Under the pieces are notes generated by a model, which ran no database searches, was not told where the DNA came from, and saw only the letters and a program-made list of their open reading frames with translations. A DNA stretch of 34,186 bases from assembly GCA_030523615.1 (NCBI GenBank), contig JAUNIC010000010.1:1-34186 (forward strand), read 5' to 3'. Numbering within the stretch: position 1 is the first letter of the stretch; the number at the start of each line of letters is the position of its first letter. This document shows, in pieces, positions 23,401 to 29,997 of this stretch. This DNA comes from Bacteroidales bacterium. Lineage in GTDB: Bacteria > Bacteroidota > Bacteroidia > Bacteroidales > Bacteroidaceae. Made by a program: the position numbers and the translations under genes.

Positions 23401-24855
23401 ATGGGCGAAGCAGCCGATGTGACCTTCGACGTGTTCCGTCTCAAGACGGCCGACAAGGGCCAGCCCGATCGTTGGACCACCATCGCCACCGGCACCCACG
23501 ACTTCAACTGCCTCGACACGAAGTTCAGCAGCCTCTCGCAGGGCGAATATCAGTACGCCGTCAGGGCCAACTACGCCACCGGCGAGGCCTCTGACTACGG
23601 ATTCTCGGCTCCCATCGAGCACCACATGACCATCGACCTCAAGGTCAACGTCCTCACGAACTCCGCCATCGACATGGCCGACGGCGCCACCGTCACCCTC
23701 GCCAGCATCAACGGTGTGGAAACCTACACCCAGACCGTCGTCGACGGCAGCACTACCTTCCACGTCCGCAAGGGCAACTACAGCCTCCGCGCCAGCAAGA
23801 CCGGTTTCAAGACGGCTGGTTACGACGTCCTCTCGCTCGATCCCGACAGCTACGAACTCGACCTCGTCCTCGAACTGGCTGGCATGGCTCCCTACGCCCT
23901 CAAGGCTACGCAGGATTACAAGGACTACGGCGCCGAGGTGACTTGGAACGCTGAAGACATCATCGCCGACAACTTCGAATCGATGGACGACTTTACCGTC
24001 AATCCCGCCGGCGAACTGGGTTGGACCTACGTCGATGCCGACGGCAAGCCGACCTACGGTGTGGCACAGTGCCAGAACACTCCCTTCCCCAATATGTGCG
24101 ATGCCAAGGCGTTCATCGTGATGAATCCCAGCGCCGCGAAGCCCGACCTCCGTCAGTACATTCAGGCCCACAGCGGCGACCGTATGCTCGCCTCCTTCTC
24201 GCCTGCCGACGGTACGATGGCCGATGACTACATCTTCTCGCCCGAACTCAACTTCACGCAGGACTTCACCCTCTCCTTCTGGGCTGCTTCCGGCTTCTAC
24301 GCCACCTACGGCAAGGATGAGTTCATGGTGGGCTACACCACCGGCGACGCCAAGCCCGACGCTGTGACGTGGATCACCGAGAGCCCCGTCAGTGTGGGTG
24401 CCCTCTGGACCCTCTTCAGCTACACGCTGCCCGCCGACGCCCGCCACGCCGTGATCCGTTGCGTCAGCACCAACCGCCTGATGATGCTCCTCGACGACAT
24501 CACCATCGGCAGCCAGGAGCCCGAGTGCTTCGCCATGACCACCTTCGACGTTTATCTCGACGAGATGCTCGTGGGCAGCACCACCGGACGCAGCATGCAT
24601 CTCGATGGTCTCAGCAAGGGTCGCCACATCGTGAAGGTTCAGGCCGTTTATCCCATGGCCGACGGTAGCCACCGCTACAGCGATGCTGCCGAACTGACCT
24701 TCCGCATCAACGAGCCCGAAGGCATCGACGAAATTGCAGTCGACGCTCCCGCCACTCCCGCCACCAGCCTTCCCGTCTACGATCTGTCAGGCCGCCGCGT
24801 CAACAACGCCCACGGCATCGTCATCGAGAACGGCCGCAGGGTCATCCGGAAATAG
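20440..24855 (+). CDS. Chimeric secreted protein: truncated GH97 (SusB-like) fused to adhesin-type modules
   Basis: This 1471-residue protein has a signal peptide (MKRILSLLFVSLLACATALA; LLAC could also be a lipobox). Residues about 22-478 are SusB-like GH97, including FGGVLVEGWNEGW, HNETGG, VVNHEGAMPTGIERTYPN and EDMRGQEYN. The domain then stops at SRDGG near residue 479. The next GH97 segment, which includes PEHTTILPFTR-like residues with the last catalytic glutamate, is missing, as is the C-terminal domain. From about 480 the protein is a choice-of-anchor/cleaved-adhesin-like domain (FSTEEEYNQW ... FRALEVIED). Carboxypeptidase-regulatory-like repeats (SGRVTDETGTPLAGASVM near 718) follow, then fibronectin-like parts, a second anchor-J-like domain (about 1175-1355) and a YDLSGRR...RRVIRK tail. 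Glycosidase activity is doubtful. It may bind glucan or be a fusion relic. Confidence 0.8.
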   Translation: MKRILSLLFVSLLACATALAAKVETLTSPDGKLTLSVTLRGKVPVYNLKRGETTIVSESALGLLLKGGQAFGQQITGMTASRTSDDYTWTQPWGEEREVRCNYNELAVDLKQRGGRTLTVRFRLFNDGLGFRYEFPRQKGLQDFVIMDELTEFTFPTDAQTWSQPTNGVSYYESVYKRAPLSEKDTISTPFTMEVADDLYLAVHEANLTDYASLNVAFNGKQKGAVALTPWQNGDKVRVSDTRQSPWRCIIVASKPADLLTSRLILNLNEPCAIADTSWVKPTKYVGIWWCYHMQTHTWAAGPQHGATTEKTKEYIDFAARHGFGGVLVEGWNEGWDGDWTATGDKFSFTKPYPDYDLEGLCRYAKERGVRIIAHNETGGAAQNYENQLEEAFTLYERLGINTIKTGYVNAHFYNGELQHSQWGIRHYRKVIETAARHHIMVVNHEGAMPTGIERTYPNLIGTEDMRGQEYNGWSRDGGNFYCDFSTEEEYNQWTVIDLNGKKNGNNYYWWDAEDHSAFFAPGSSSAGKDWLISPGIQLAGGKTYSIKFNFYSDLASNLKFTLGTAPTAAAQTIVLAENPADGYHGEFHPTVKFNTPADLAPGTYYVGIYNTTAAWKGTLYFRALEVIEDNDADLAVRIVDKATGSAISGNFTLTGDCYRRNFCDDWKNFTFNNLSPGNYTLEVTSGDYTPVTLDVTMEAKKNQSITVEMEHRVEVAVSGRVTDETGTPLAGASVMLEGAHQYTATTDATGHYTMSDVLGNANYQLTVSRYFKKSHTANVAVGGTDTTLSDVQLSTLTATPSHISTTEVEPGMHLSWSLPVEEKTFIHDKGTYRGAYIYNVLMGSYYAMVGNRFRSPMTVDEVSWMTTDDGDQRGTVDVFVVALAKDGRTPAGVIYEKRGVKNTNYHAGDDPEYVWSTHKLSAPVTAPYGCIVAIGFQSSISIACDYAGDMGNSVLSSSEGETWSDQPVGNFFIRAHGAMLGGSGTAMGEAADVTFDVFRLKTADKGQPDRWTTIATGTHDFNCLDTKFSSLSQGEYQYAVRANYATGEASDYGFSAPIEHHMTIDLKVNVLTNSAIDMADGATVTLASINGVETYTQTVVDGSTTFHVRKGNYSLRASKTGFKTAGYDVLSLDPDSYELDLVLELAGMAPYALKATQDYKDYGAEVTWNAEDIIADNFESMDDFTVNPAGELGWTYVDADGKPTYGVAQCQNTPFPNMCDAKAFIVMNPSAAKPDLRQYIQAHSGDRMLASFSPADGTMADDYIFSPELNFTQDFTLSFWAASGFYATYGKDEFMVGYTTGDAKPDAVTWITESPVSVGALWTLFSYTLPADARHAVIRCVSTNRLMMLLDDITIGSQEPECFAMTTFDVYLDEMLVGSTTGRSMHLDGLSKGRHIVKVQAVYPMADGSHRYSDAAELTFRINEPEGIDEIAVDAPATPATSLPVYDLSGRRVNNAHGIVIENGRRVIRK

Positions 24856-24868
24856 TGAGATTTTTTTA

Positions 24869-24934
24869 TCCCGAATTTGAGAATTTGAGAATATTTCGAA
24901 CTCACACGGAATTCTTAAATTCTCTAATTCGGGA
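24869..24934. repeat. AT-rich hairpin of the AATTCGGGA family (copy 2)
   Basis: TCCCGAATTTGAGAATTTGA (from 24869) pairs with the inverted arm ending AATTCGGGA at 24934, with a short loop containing TTTCGAAC. It is the same family as 19118-19192 and again comes directly after a gene's stop codon. It may serve as a transcript end for the SGNH/GH97 operon. Confidence 0.75.
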
Positions 24935-24954
24935 TGACGAAAAAATTAAGCACT

Positions 24955-25126
24955 TATATACAAAATGGCACCAAAATCTATATTTTTTTGGGGGAACAAA
25001 AATTATTCACGATTACCCAAAATTTATTTCCAAAATTATAATTTAGAAAATTTTTGGAGTCAAATTTTGGGCAATTTTGGGGCAATTTTTGTTCTAATTC
25101 CATTTTGGTGCCTTTTTGTATATAGT
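24955..25126. repeat. 172-bp AT-rich imperfect palindrome
   Basis: TATATACAAAATGGCACCAA (from 24956) is inverted near 25107-25125 (TTTTGGTGCCTTTTTGTATA). Further inward GGAACAAAAATT, CCCAAAATTT and CCAAAATTATAATT are each matched by inverted partners, centred near 25040. Arms are about 85 bp with small indels. No gene is visible here. GGAACAAAAATT also occurs twice upstream of hsdM at 34084 and 34119. It lies between the GH97-fusion gene and the convergent R-M operon. Confidence 0.78.
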
Positions 25127-25171
25127 TCCCAAAAATTATTACGCACTTTACACCCTACCTAATAACTAAAT

Positions 25172-25217
25172 ACACCGCTCCGCGAGAAGATTGTTTTCTC
25201 TGCGGAGCGGTGTTTTT
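25172..25217. terminator. Strong GC-rich terminator between convergent operons
   Basis: ACACCGCTCCGCGAGAA pairs with TTCTCTGCGGAGCGGTGT (one bulged base) around a short loop and is followed by TTTTT on the plus strand. The minus strand, reading out of hsdR, shows only a weak T-rich stretch after the stem, so it is mainly a plus-strand terminator but may work both ways. Confidence 0.85.
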
Positions 25218-25252
25218 GATGTTTTCTTCTGCGTCCGATGTGCGGCAGATGG

Positions 25253-28200
25253 CTACGCGATGTACGTTGCGCTATGGATTTCGTTGACGTACTGCACGAT
25301 GGTGCCTACCTCGTCGCCGAAGACGTCGGCCCAATCGAGGGCGCCGAGAGGGCGGTCGTCGCTGAAGTCGGCGGTCGTGATGTCGCCGTTGCGGCTCACG
25401 TAGTTGATGATCGTGTCGAGATACTCCATCTGCGTGCTGCTGAGGTCCTCGCTCTGGAGGAGTTCGGTGAAACGCTGGATGGCCACCTGACGGTCGAGGC
25501 CCTCGATGCTGCGGATGAAGATGGCCACGTTGCCGAAGATGCGGCCGCCGCAGTGGGCACGGTATTCCTCTTCCGTGCCGAGTTCCTGCCAGAGGATGCG
25601 CTCCAGTTCGCGGAGGTCGTCCATGGTGAGCTGTTCGAGGCACTTGATCTTGCGGAGCACGGGATGGTCGCCGTGCTCCATGAGGTAGTTCATCACACGT
25701 TCGTGGTACGGCGGACGGGCCCCTTGCCCTCTGCCGTATACAGCCGAGGTCTCAGCGGCGGTGTGGCTCTCGGTGATGACGTCCTCAATGTCGATGACGT
25801 ATTTGTTGCGCTTCTTGCTGGTGAGGTGCCTCACGAGTTCGCGCACCTCGATGCGCACCCGTTCCAAGTCACGCAGGCCAGCGTTGTTCCAGAATTCATT
25901 CTGCGTCATCTGCTTCAGCGTCGGGATGCGGGCCTTCACCTCGGGGATGCTCGCCGAATGCAGCAGCGCCTCGGCGATGTGCATGGCGCGGCTCTCGAAG
26001 GCGGCAGCGCTTGTGCCGGAAGCCGAGGCGGGCACAAGGCGGGCCAAGGCGATGTTGAGCATTATGAAGTCGAACGTCTTGGCCGAGAGGTCGTCCTGCT
26101 CCACGCGGAGGATGGGACCCACGCGGGCGTCGAGCCAGCGCACATCCTCTATGGGGATGTATTCCCACGCTTCCTTCTTGCGGAACCGCTCAATGAGCTC
26201 CCAGTTCTCGCGCACGGCAATTATCTTGCTGCTCAAGTCGCACACCTGTCCGTGGAGGATGACTTTGAGCTCGTCGTGCAACTGCTTGGCGAAGGCGTCC
26301 TCCTGGTACTTCGCATCCTGCAGGGCCTCGGCTATCTGCAGACGCACCTTGAAGAGACGCTGTGTGAGGCTCACCTGCTCCACGCCCTCGGCGCCTTCGG
26401 GATGCTCGTCGAAGTACTCGAAGACGTTGCAATAGTCGAAGATGAGGAATTTCTTTTTGTCCTTGCCGGGGCCGAAGATATCGGGGCAGAGGCGCGTGCC
26501 GCGACCAATCATCTGCTGGAACTTGATGCGGCTGTGCACACGCTTGAAGAAGACGAGGTTCAGCACCTCCGGCACGTCAATACCCGTGTCGAGCATATCG
26601 ACGCTCACGGCAATCTGGGGCCCCCCTCCAACTCCCCCCGTTGAGGGGGAGGGTAGTGAGAAGCGGTCGATGAGGTCCTGCGGGTGCGCCACCTGATTGT
26701 CGATGAGCTGGCAGAAGCCGTTGAGATGCGGATAGAGCTCGTCGAAGCGCTCGCAGATGAGTTCGGCGCAGCGGTGGTTGAAGGCGAAGATGATGGTCTT
26801 GCCGAGGCGTTCGCCCTGGTCGATGCGGAGGCCGTTCTTCATCACGTCCTGCAGCATCTTGTCGATGGTGTCGGTGTTGTAGAAGAACCGGAACATCTCG
26901 TCGCGCGTCAGGTCGCGCTCTTCGCCCGGCTCCTTGCCCTCCTCAATCTCGAAGATGTTGTCGAGCTGTTCGCGTTCGGAGGCGGAGAGTTCGGCGTACT
27001 TTGCGCCCGTCTCGAGCAACTTCGAGTGACGCTGTATCACTTCGTAATCCACGAGGAAACCGTCCTTCACCGCCTGCTGGTATTCGTAGTAAGAGGTGGG
27101 TTGGCCCTTCTTGAGGTGGAACAGCGCATAGTTGTCCTTCTCGATTTCCTCGCGCGGTGTGGCGGTGAGGCCGAAGAGGAGCGCGTCGAAGTATTTGAAG
27201 ATGGCGCCAAACTTGCCGAAGACGCTGCGGTGCGCCTCATCTATTATAATAAGGTCGAAGTGGCCCACGCTGAAGGGCTTCTCTTCGGCGTTGACCAGAT
27301 TGATCATCGTGTGGTAGGTGGAGAAGACCATGCGGACAGCCCCCACAGACCCACCCCCCAGCCCCTCCCTGTGAGGGAGGGGAGTGGTCACTACTGCTTC
27401 TGAAGATTTAACAGACAAGGCATCTACTCCCCTCCCTCTCAGGGAGGGGCCGGGGGTGGGTCTTTCGTTGAGGCTGACCGTCGAGAGCGAAGGCAGCAGC
27501 TTGGTGAAGTTCTTCTTCGCCTGGCTGACGAGCGAGGTGCGGTCGGCGAGGAAGAGGATGCGCTTCACGCGGTCATTGCGCAGGAGCATGTCAACGAGGG
27601 CGATGGCGGTGCGCGTCTTTCCCGTACCCGTGGCCATCACGAGCAGGGCGTGGCGCTTCATGGCGTTGAGCTGTTCGGCCGTGGCCTTGATGGCTGCGAG
27701 CTGGTAGTAGCGTCCGGCGATGGTTTCGTCTACCGAGGTGTTGGCGATGTGGAGTTTGCCGCGCATAGAGAGCAGATACTGCAGGTCGCGGAGGGTGTAG
27801 AAGCCGTAGATCTGGCGATCGGGATAGCCGCAGCCGTCCTGGATGAAGGTCGCCATGCCGTTGGTGTAGAAGATGACGGGACGGTAGCCGTACTTCCGTT
27901 CCATGCAGTCGGCGTAGAGCTCAGCCTGATGGCGGCCTGCCTTGGCGTCGACCGTGGTGCGCTTGGCCTCGACGATGGCGAGCGGACGGGCGTCGACGTT
28001 GTAGAGCACGTAGTCGCAGTAGCCGATGCCCGAGGGATTTGTGGCGTCTTTCGGCATACCTTCTACGGGAATCTCAATGCTCGCCTTGCCGGCTGCTACG
28101 GTTCCTTTAATAGTCATCACCTCCCAGCCTGCTTCTTCGAGAAGCATGTCGATGTACATGCGGCGCGTCTCGGCCTCGCTGATCTGTTCGGGCGTGTCGA

Positions 28201-28771
28201 ACTGCATGGCTCCCCTTGCTCCTCCCGACGGAGAGGAAACCACGTGCAAAGCATCTGCGGGGAGTTCCTGGCGCATCTGCTCGACGCTCTCCTCCGTCTG
28301 CTTCGGTTCGGGGCGAACGGGGGCCATGGTGGTGGCGGCGGGGATGAGGGCTTCGTCGAACTTCGGGTACTTCTCGATGAGCGTCAGGCGCTTCAGCAGC
28401 GAACCCACGACGACGAAGGTGTCGATGAGGCAGAAGCGCAGCTCGTGCGGCTTGATGCTCTTGCCGTGAGCGCCCTTGTTGCCGATGGTGCGTATGCAGC
28501 CGGCGTAGAACCAGAACTGGTCGCTCGTGTTGCCCACAAACTCGCGCAGCGGTTGCCCCTCAAGCATGGCCTGAAGGTTGAGGCTGCGGGTCTCTACGCC
28601 TTTCATTTCGTAGATCATCTGCACGAGCCATTCCAGTGCCTTTCGGCAACTGATGGCGCAGAGTTCCGGGCGGCTATGGTAGAAGTCCTCGGCGTCGCAG
28701 CAGTATTCTGCCAGAGGCTTCATGCCGGGGTACTTCAGCGTGAGTTGGCGGAGGTAATCGAAGTTTTGCAT
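25253..28771 (-). CDS. hsdR: Type I restriction enzyme R subunit
   Basis: This 1172-residue motor and nuclease subunit has an N-terminal DUF4145-like region (SRPELCAISCRKALEWLVQM). A PD-(D/E)XK nuclease core follows (GYCDYVLYN ... LAIVEAKRT, about residues 245-267), then helicase motifs: ATGTGKTRTA (near 381), IIDEAHRS (near 509), FGLTATP, DMLDTGIDVPEV and QMIGRGTRL. The EcoEI-type C-terminal region completes it. It cleaves DNA after translocation when the HsdMS site is unmethylated. Translation starts at ATG 28771 (MQNFDYLRQL); the frame is open further upstream but only over low-complexity repeat and the neighbouring gene. Two repeat-derived inserts keep the frame, at residues about 437-475 and 705-718. 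The first lies between motifs I and Ia/II and the second just before the motif DTGID. Activity is therefore uncertain. Confidence 0.93.
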   Translation of the reverse strand: MQNFDYLRQLTLKYPGMKPLAEYCCDAEDFYHSRPELCAISCRKALEWLVQMIYEMKGVETRSLNLQAMLEGQPLREFVGNTSDQFWFYAGCIRTIGNKGAHGKSIKPHELRFCLIDTFVVVGSLLKRLTLIEKYPKFDEALIPAATTMAPVRPEPKQTEESVEQMRQELPADALHVVSSPSGGARGAMQFDTPEQISEAETRRMYIDMLLEEAGWEVMTIKGTVAAGKASIEIPVEGMPKDATNPSGIGYCDYVLYNVDARPLAIVEAKRTTVDAKAGRHQAELYADCMERKYGYRPVIFYTNGMATFIQDGCGYPDRQIYGFYTLRDLQYLLSMRGKLHIANTSVDETIAGRYYQLAAIKATAEQLNAMKRHALLVMATGTGKTRTAIALVDMLLRNDRVKRILFLADRTSLVSQAKKNFTKLLPSLSTVSLNERPTPGPSLRGRGVDALSVKSSEAVVTTPLPHREGLGGGSVGAVRMVFSTYHTMINLVNAEEKPFSVGHFDLIIIDEAHRSVFGKFGAIFKYFDALLFGLTATPREEIEKDNYALFHLKKGQPTSYYEYQQAVKDGFLVDYEVIQRHSKLLETGAKYAELSASEREQLDNIFEIEEGKEPGEERDLTRDEMFRFFYNTDTIDKMLQDVMKNGLRIDQGERLGKTIIFAFNHRCAELICERFDELYPHLNGFCQLIDNQVAHPQDLIDRFSLPSPSTGGVGGGPQIAVSVDMLDTGIDVPEVLNLVFFKRVHSRIKFQQMIGRGTRLCPDIFGPGKDKKKFLIFDYCNVFEYFDEHPEGAEGVEQVSLTQRLFKVRLQIAEALQDAKYQEDAFAKQLHDELKVILHGQVCDLSSKIIAVRENWELIERFRKKEAWEYIPIEDVRWLDARVGPILRVEQDDLSAKTFDFIMLNIALARLVPASASGTSAAAFESRAMHIAEALLHSASIPEVKARIPTLKQMTQNEFWNNAGLRDLERVRIEVRELVRHLTSKKRNKYVIDIEDVITESHTAAETSAVYGRGQGARPPYHERVMNYLMEHGDHPVLRKIKCLEQLTMDDLRELERILWQELGTEEEYRAHCGGRIFGNVAIFIRSIEGLDRQVAIQRFTELLQSEDLSSTQMEYLDTIINYVSRNGDITTADFSDDRPLGALDWADVFGDEVGTIVQYVNEIHSATYIA
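26619..26660. repeat. G/C-run hairpin inside hsdR
   Basis: GCCCCCCTCC pairs with GAGGGGGAGGG around CCCCCC-GTTG. It is the same hairpin family as 667-706 and 10632-10667. On the hsdR strand it is read in frame as SLPSPSTGGVGGGP, between DLIDRF and QIAVSVDMLDTGID. The 42-base length keeps the frame. Confidence 0.75.
27347..27463. repeat. 117-bp element with terminal inverted repeats inside hsdR
   Basis: The left arm AGACCCACCCCCCAGCCCCT and the inverted right arm, ending GGGGGTGGGTCT at 27463, each contain a hairpin of CTCCCT and AGGGAG type. They are near-copies of the arms of 1582-1722. The element is translated through in hsdR (RPTPGPSLRGRG ... TTPLPHREGLGGGS), adding 39 codons without shifting the frame. 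Confidence 0.82.
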
Positions 28772-28794
28772 AGTTGTGTGGTTTTTTGGGGGGG

Positions 28795-28825
28795 CTAGAG
28801 GTTCTAGACTTTCTAGCTTTTCTAG
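28795..28825. repeat. CTAG array with 9-bp period (array C)
   Basis: CTAG occurs at 28795, 28804, 28813 and 28822, again exactly 9 bp apart and again beginning GGGGCTAG. The last CTAG supplies the stop codon (TAG on the minus strand) of the four-helix-bundle gene. It lies in the 50-bp gap before hsdR. Confidence 0.82.
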
Positions 28826-29517
28826 AATTGTATTCCGTTGGCTTTTAGGATGGCTTTCAGGCGGTTGTTTTCGGCTTCTAGGGCCTTTATGTATTCGTCT
28901 ATTCCTTTGCGGTAGCCGGTGCGGGCGGCGTACATGCGCTCCTTGATGCCGCCCTCCTTGACGAACTGCGTCTCTTTGCCTTTTATGTAGGTCATCATCG
29001 CCTTGTCCACCTGATGGCAGAGGGTGAGAGCAGTGTTGGCCATTTCTTCGGCCGACCATTTCTGGAAGAAAGGCTCGTAGTCGGCCAGATTGTTGTGGTT
29101 GCGGCAGAAGGCAAGGAGACGGTCGTAACGGTTGTGGCCAGACTTCCACGTCGCAAGATGGCGCGAGAGGAGATAGTCCTCATAATCCTCGCGCAACTCT
29201 TTGATAGAGGCACGCGCCACGTTGAGGAGTTTCAGTTCCATTTCTGTCGAAGTCATGCCGTCGGCCGAACCTTCCACGATATTCTGTTTCCCCTAGCGAG
29301 CCGCCTGCACCATCTGGTCGACGGTGCGGTCGCCGTACTTCGGAAGGAAGCGTTCGCAGAAAGCGAAGGTCATCTGGTAGAGCACCACCGACTTCTTGTA
29401 GAACCCCAACTGTTCCCAGTTCGTCTGCTGCTTCAGCACGCTCGGTATTTCGCTGTTGTAGTAATTGATGAAGTTAGCGAAGCCTTCACTTCGTGCGTTG
29501 TTCGTATTGTCTTCCAT
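28822..29517 (-). pseudogene. Four-helix-bundle (suffix-domain) protein gene with an in-frame amber codon
   Basis: Reading from ATG 29517, codons run KKSVVLYQMTFAFCERFLPK, then VQAAR, then TAG (29293-29295). They continue in the same frame as GKQNIVEGSADGMTSTEMEL to a stop at 28822. Together the two parts form one protein of about 231 residues of the four-helix-bundle family related to 23S rRNA intervening-sequence proteins and Avd. Members of the family normally read AARSGKQNIVEGS, so one base change (TCG or similar to TAG) explains the break. The coding texture on both sides is intact, so inactivation is recent or the codon is read through. A GTG at 29277 could restart translation of the C-terminal 151 residues. 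It sits between the Bro-N remnant and hsdR, in the R-M run. Confidence 0.78.
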
Positions 29518-29525
29518 AATAATGA

Positions 29526-29672
29526 TTACAAAGCTTGTTCGGCGACACTATAAGTACGATTTTTATTCGCTCCGTGAGGTATGAGCTTTCCGTCTTTAAC
29601 CATCAGTGTCAGATAATGTCGGGTGCGTTGCGGGCTTAGTCCGATATGGCGAGCCACTTCATCGCCTTGGCG
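29526..29672 (-). pseudogene. Winged-helix C-terminal remnant, out of frame
   Basis: In the minus-strand frame shifted from the Bro-N gene, codons from 29672 to the stop at 29526 read RQGDEVARHIGLSPQRTRHY and then TLMVKDGKLIPHGANKNRTY, ending VAEQAL. This is a typical winged-helix DNA-binding end (helix, turn, recognition helix, wing). An in-frame stop lies directly upstream at 29673-29675 and no start codon fits. It overlaps the last codons of the Bro-N gene. The piece probably belonged to a larger regulator, ATP-binding or Fic-type protein whose front part was deleted. Confidence 0.6.
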
Positions 29673-29977
29673 TTAGGCATCGCCTTTGCCAGGGCTGCAA
29701 TGCCGTCGGCGTCGAGGGTGTCGGTAAGGCGGCGCTTGCCGTCGGGAGCTACAAGTTTCAACTGGTTAGTGGCGCTAACCACTTCGGGATTATCTTTGCG
29801 CAACTTCGTTTTGAGGTACTTCCAGTAGTTGCGGGTCTTGGTGTAGTCGTCCTCTTCGTTGATGGCTCCCACGACGTCGAGCACGGAGAAGAACCATCTT
29901 TCCCGTTCCGTGTCCCACGCCGCTCTGACGAGTCGGTCGTTGTAGAACCCTGTCGAAATTTTGTGTTGTTCTGTCAT
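29636..29977 (-). CDS. Truncated Bro-N domain protein
   Basis: The 113 residues begin MTEQHKISTGFYNDRLVRAA and contain WFFSVLDVVGAINEEDDYTK and DTLDADGIAALAKAMPNAKA. This is a Bro-N type domain (phage antirepressor/BRO family) of the sort often found in Bacteroidales R-M loci, sometimes joined to a Fic domain. Relatives normally continue for another 150 or more residues after the ALAKAFP-like motif. Here the frame ends at KWLAISD just where a winged-helix remnant starts in another frame, so the gene is probably a deletion product. ATG 29977 is chosen because it opens the conserved domain; upstream codons overlap hsdS and are unrelated. It begins 20 bp after the hsdS stop. Confidence 0.65.
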   Translation of the reverse strand: MTEQHKISTGFYNDRLVRAAWDTERERWFFSVLDVVGAINEEDDYTKTRNYWKYLKTKLRKDNPEVVSATNQLKLVAPDGKRRLTDTLDADGIAALAKAMPNAKAMKWLAISD

Positions 29978-29997
29978 GGTAGCTATTGTGAATGTGT

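Noticed and set aside
20680..24672. Very long open frame (about 1330 codons) on the minus strand opposite the GH97-fusion gene
   Set aside because: It is a by-product of GC-rich codon use on the plus strand. It gives a low-complexity Val/Gly/Glu/His-rich translation with no recognisable domain, while the plus-strand frame has a signal peptide and clear domains.
28772..29149. N-terminal extension of HsdR by about 126 residues
   Set aside because: The frame is open, but the translation is Arg/Pro/Gln-rich and runs through CTAG array C and the four-helix-bundle gene. The conserved start MQNFDYLRQL at 28771 is the natural one.
29293..29295. Recoding of TAG as an amino acid in this organism
   Set aside because: hsdR, the DUF6078 gene and the TonB receptor gene end in TAG at sensible positions, so TAG is used as a normal stop. 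The broken four-helix-bundle gene is better explained as a point mutation.
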